Source: Streptomyces sp. Tue 6430
Lineage (GTDB): Bacteria; Actinomycetota; Actinomycetes; Streptomycetales; Streptomycetaceae
Length of the DNA: 64,000 nt
NCBI GenBank assembly: GCA_021568835.1
Contig: JAKGSH010000010.1
Span: 4,836,001-4,900,000, forward strand
Direction of reading: 5' to 3'
The notes under the pieces are model-generated. The model saw nothing but the letters and a program-made list of their open reading frames with translations. It was not told the origin of the DNA and searched no databases. Shown here piece after piece: positions 63,985 to 64,000 of the stretch; position 1 is the first letter of the stretch; every line of letters begins with the position of its first letter. Position numbers and translations under genes: made by a program.

Positions 63985-64000
63985 ATGACCGGAGCCCACT
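63985..64000 (+). CDS. Start of a further ESX-locus gene, cut by the window edge
   Basis: ATG ACC GGA GCC CAC with GAGGAAAC just upstream. By position it is probably the second member of the WXG100 pair, but only five codons are visible. Confidence 0.4.

Overview
The window is from a very GC-rich actinobacterium, almost certainly a Streptomyces. Third-codon positions are nearly all G or C, GTG starts are common, adjacent genes often overlap by ATGA or GTGA, and the gene order (gabT, then dxr, a site-2 protease, ispG, proS, rimP-nusA-ylxR-infB, rbfA-truB, ribF and a type VII secretion locus) matches, from memory, the conserved core segment around SCO5675 to SCO5725 of S. coelicolor. I saw no rRNA, tRNA, CRISPR array, insertion sequence or phage gene.

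Layout. 1-6.8 kb: the N-terminal part of a membrane-anchored P-loop ATPase (minus strand), gabT, an intergenic region that probably encodes a small RNA, a PAP2 phosphatase and an aldehyde dehydrogenase. 7.1-25.8 kb: an inserted catabolic block that reads as a complete xyloglucan utilisation locus. It has secreted endo-glucanases (GH74 and two GH12), an ABC importer (binding lipoprotein and two permeases, no ATPase), and the cytoplasmic exo-enzymes for the side chains and backbone: GH31 alpha-xylosidase, GH42 beta-galactosidase, GH95 alpha-L-fucosidase and GH3 beta-glucosidase. A LacI-family repressor gene lies inside, and palindromes built on GAAGCGCTTC stand in front of the GH3 gene, the transporter operon, the repressor itself and the distal GH12 gene. 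26-36.3 kb: an acyl-CoA dehydrogenase, the MEP isoprenoid genes dxr and ispG flanking a site-2 protease, three GNAT genes and proS. 36.7-51.1 kb: a predicted pseudokinase, a ferritin-like protein and a lipoprotein, then the translation and ribosome-maturation cluster rimP-nusA-ylxR-infB-DUF503-rbfA-truB. A large STAND-type NTPase with a degenerate trypsin-like domain sits between truB and ribF. 51.1-64 kb: part of an ESX/type VII secretion locus with an EspI-like MinD ATPase, an unrecognised protein, EccE, EccB, two mycosins, two small or PPE-like proteins and a WXG100 protein; a further gene starts at the right edge.

How they work together. In the xyloglucan block, secreted enzymes cut the polymer, the importer brings in oligosaccharides, and the intracellular enzymes strip fucose, galactose, xylose and glucose; the repressor probably responds to one of these products. 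The translation genes form the usual actinobacterial nusA-infB operon group. The ESX genes encode the membrane core, protease and candidate substrates; EccC and EccD are not in the window.

Data quality. At least 16 genes or gene segments are broken by what looks like a single missing base in a G/C run, including four breaks in proS and six in the EspI-like gene. I treat these as consensus errors rather than pseudogenes and give joined coordinates.
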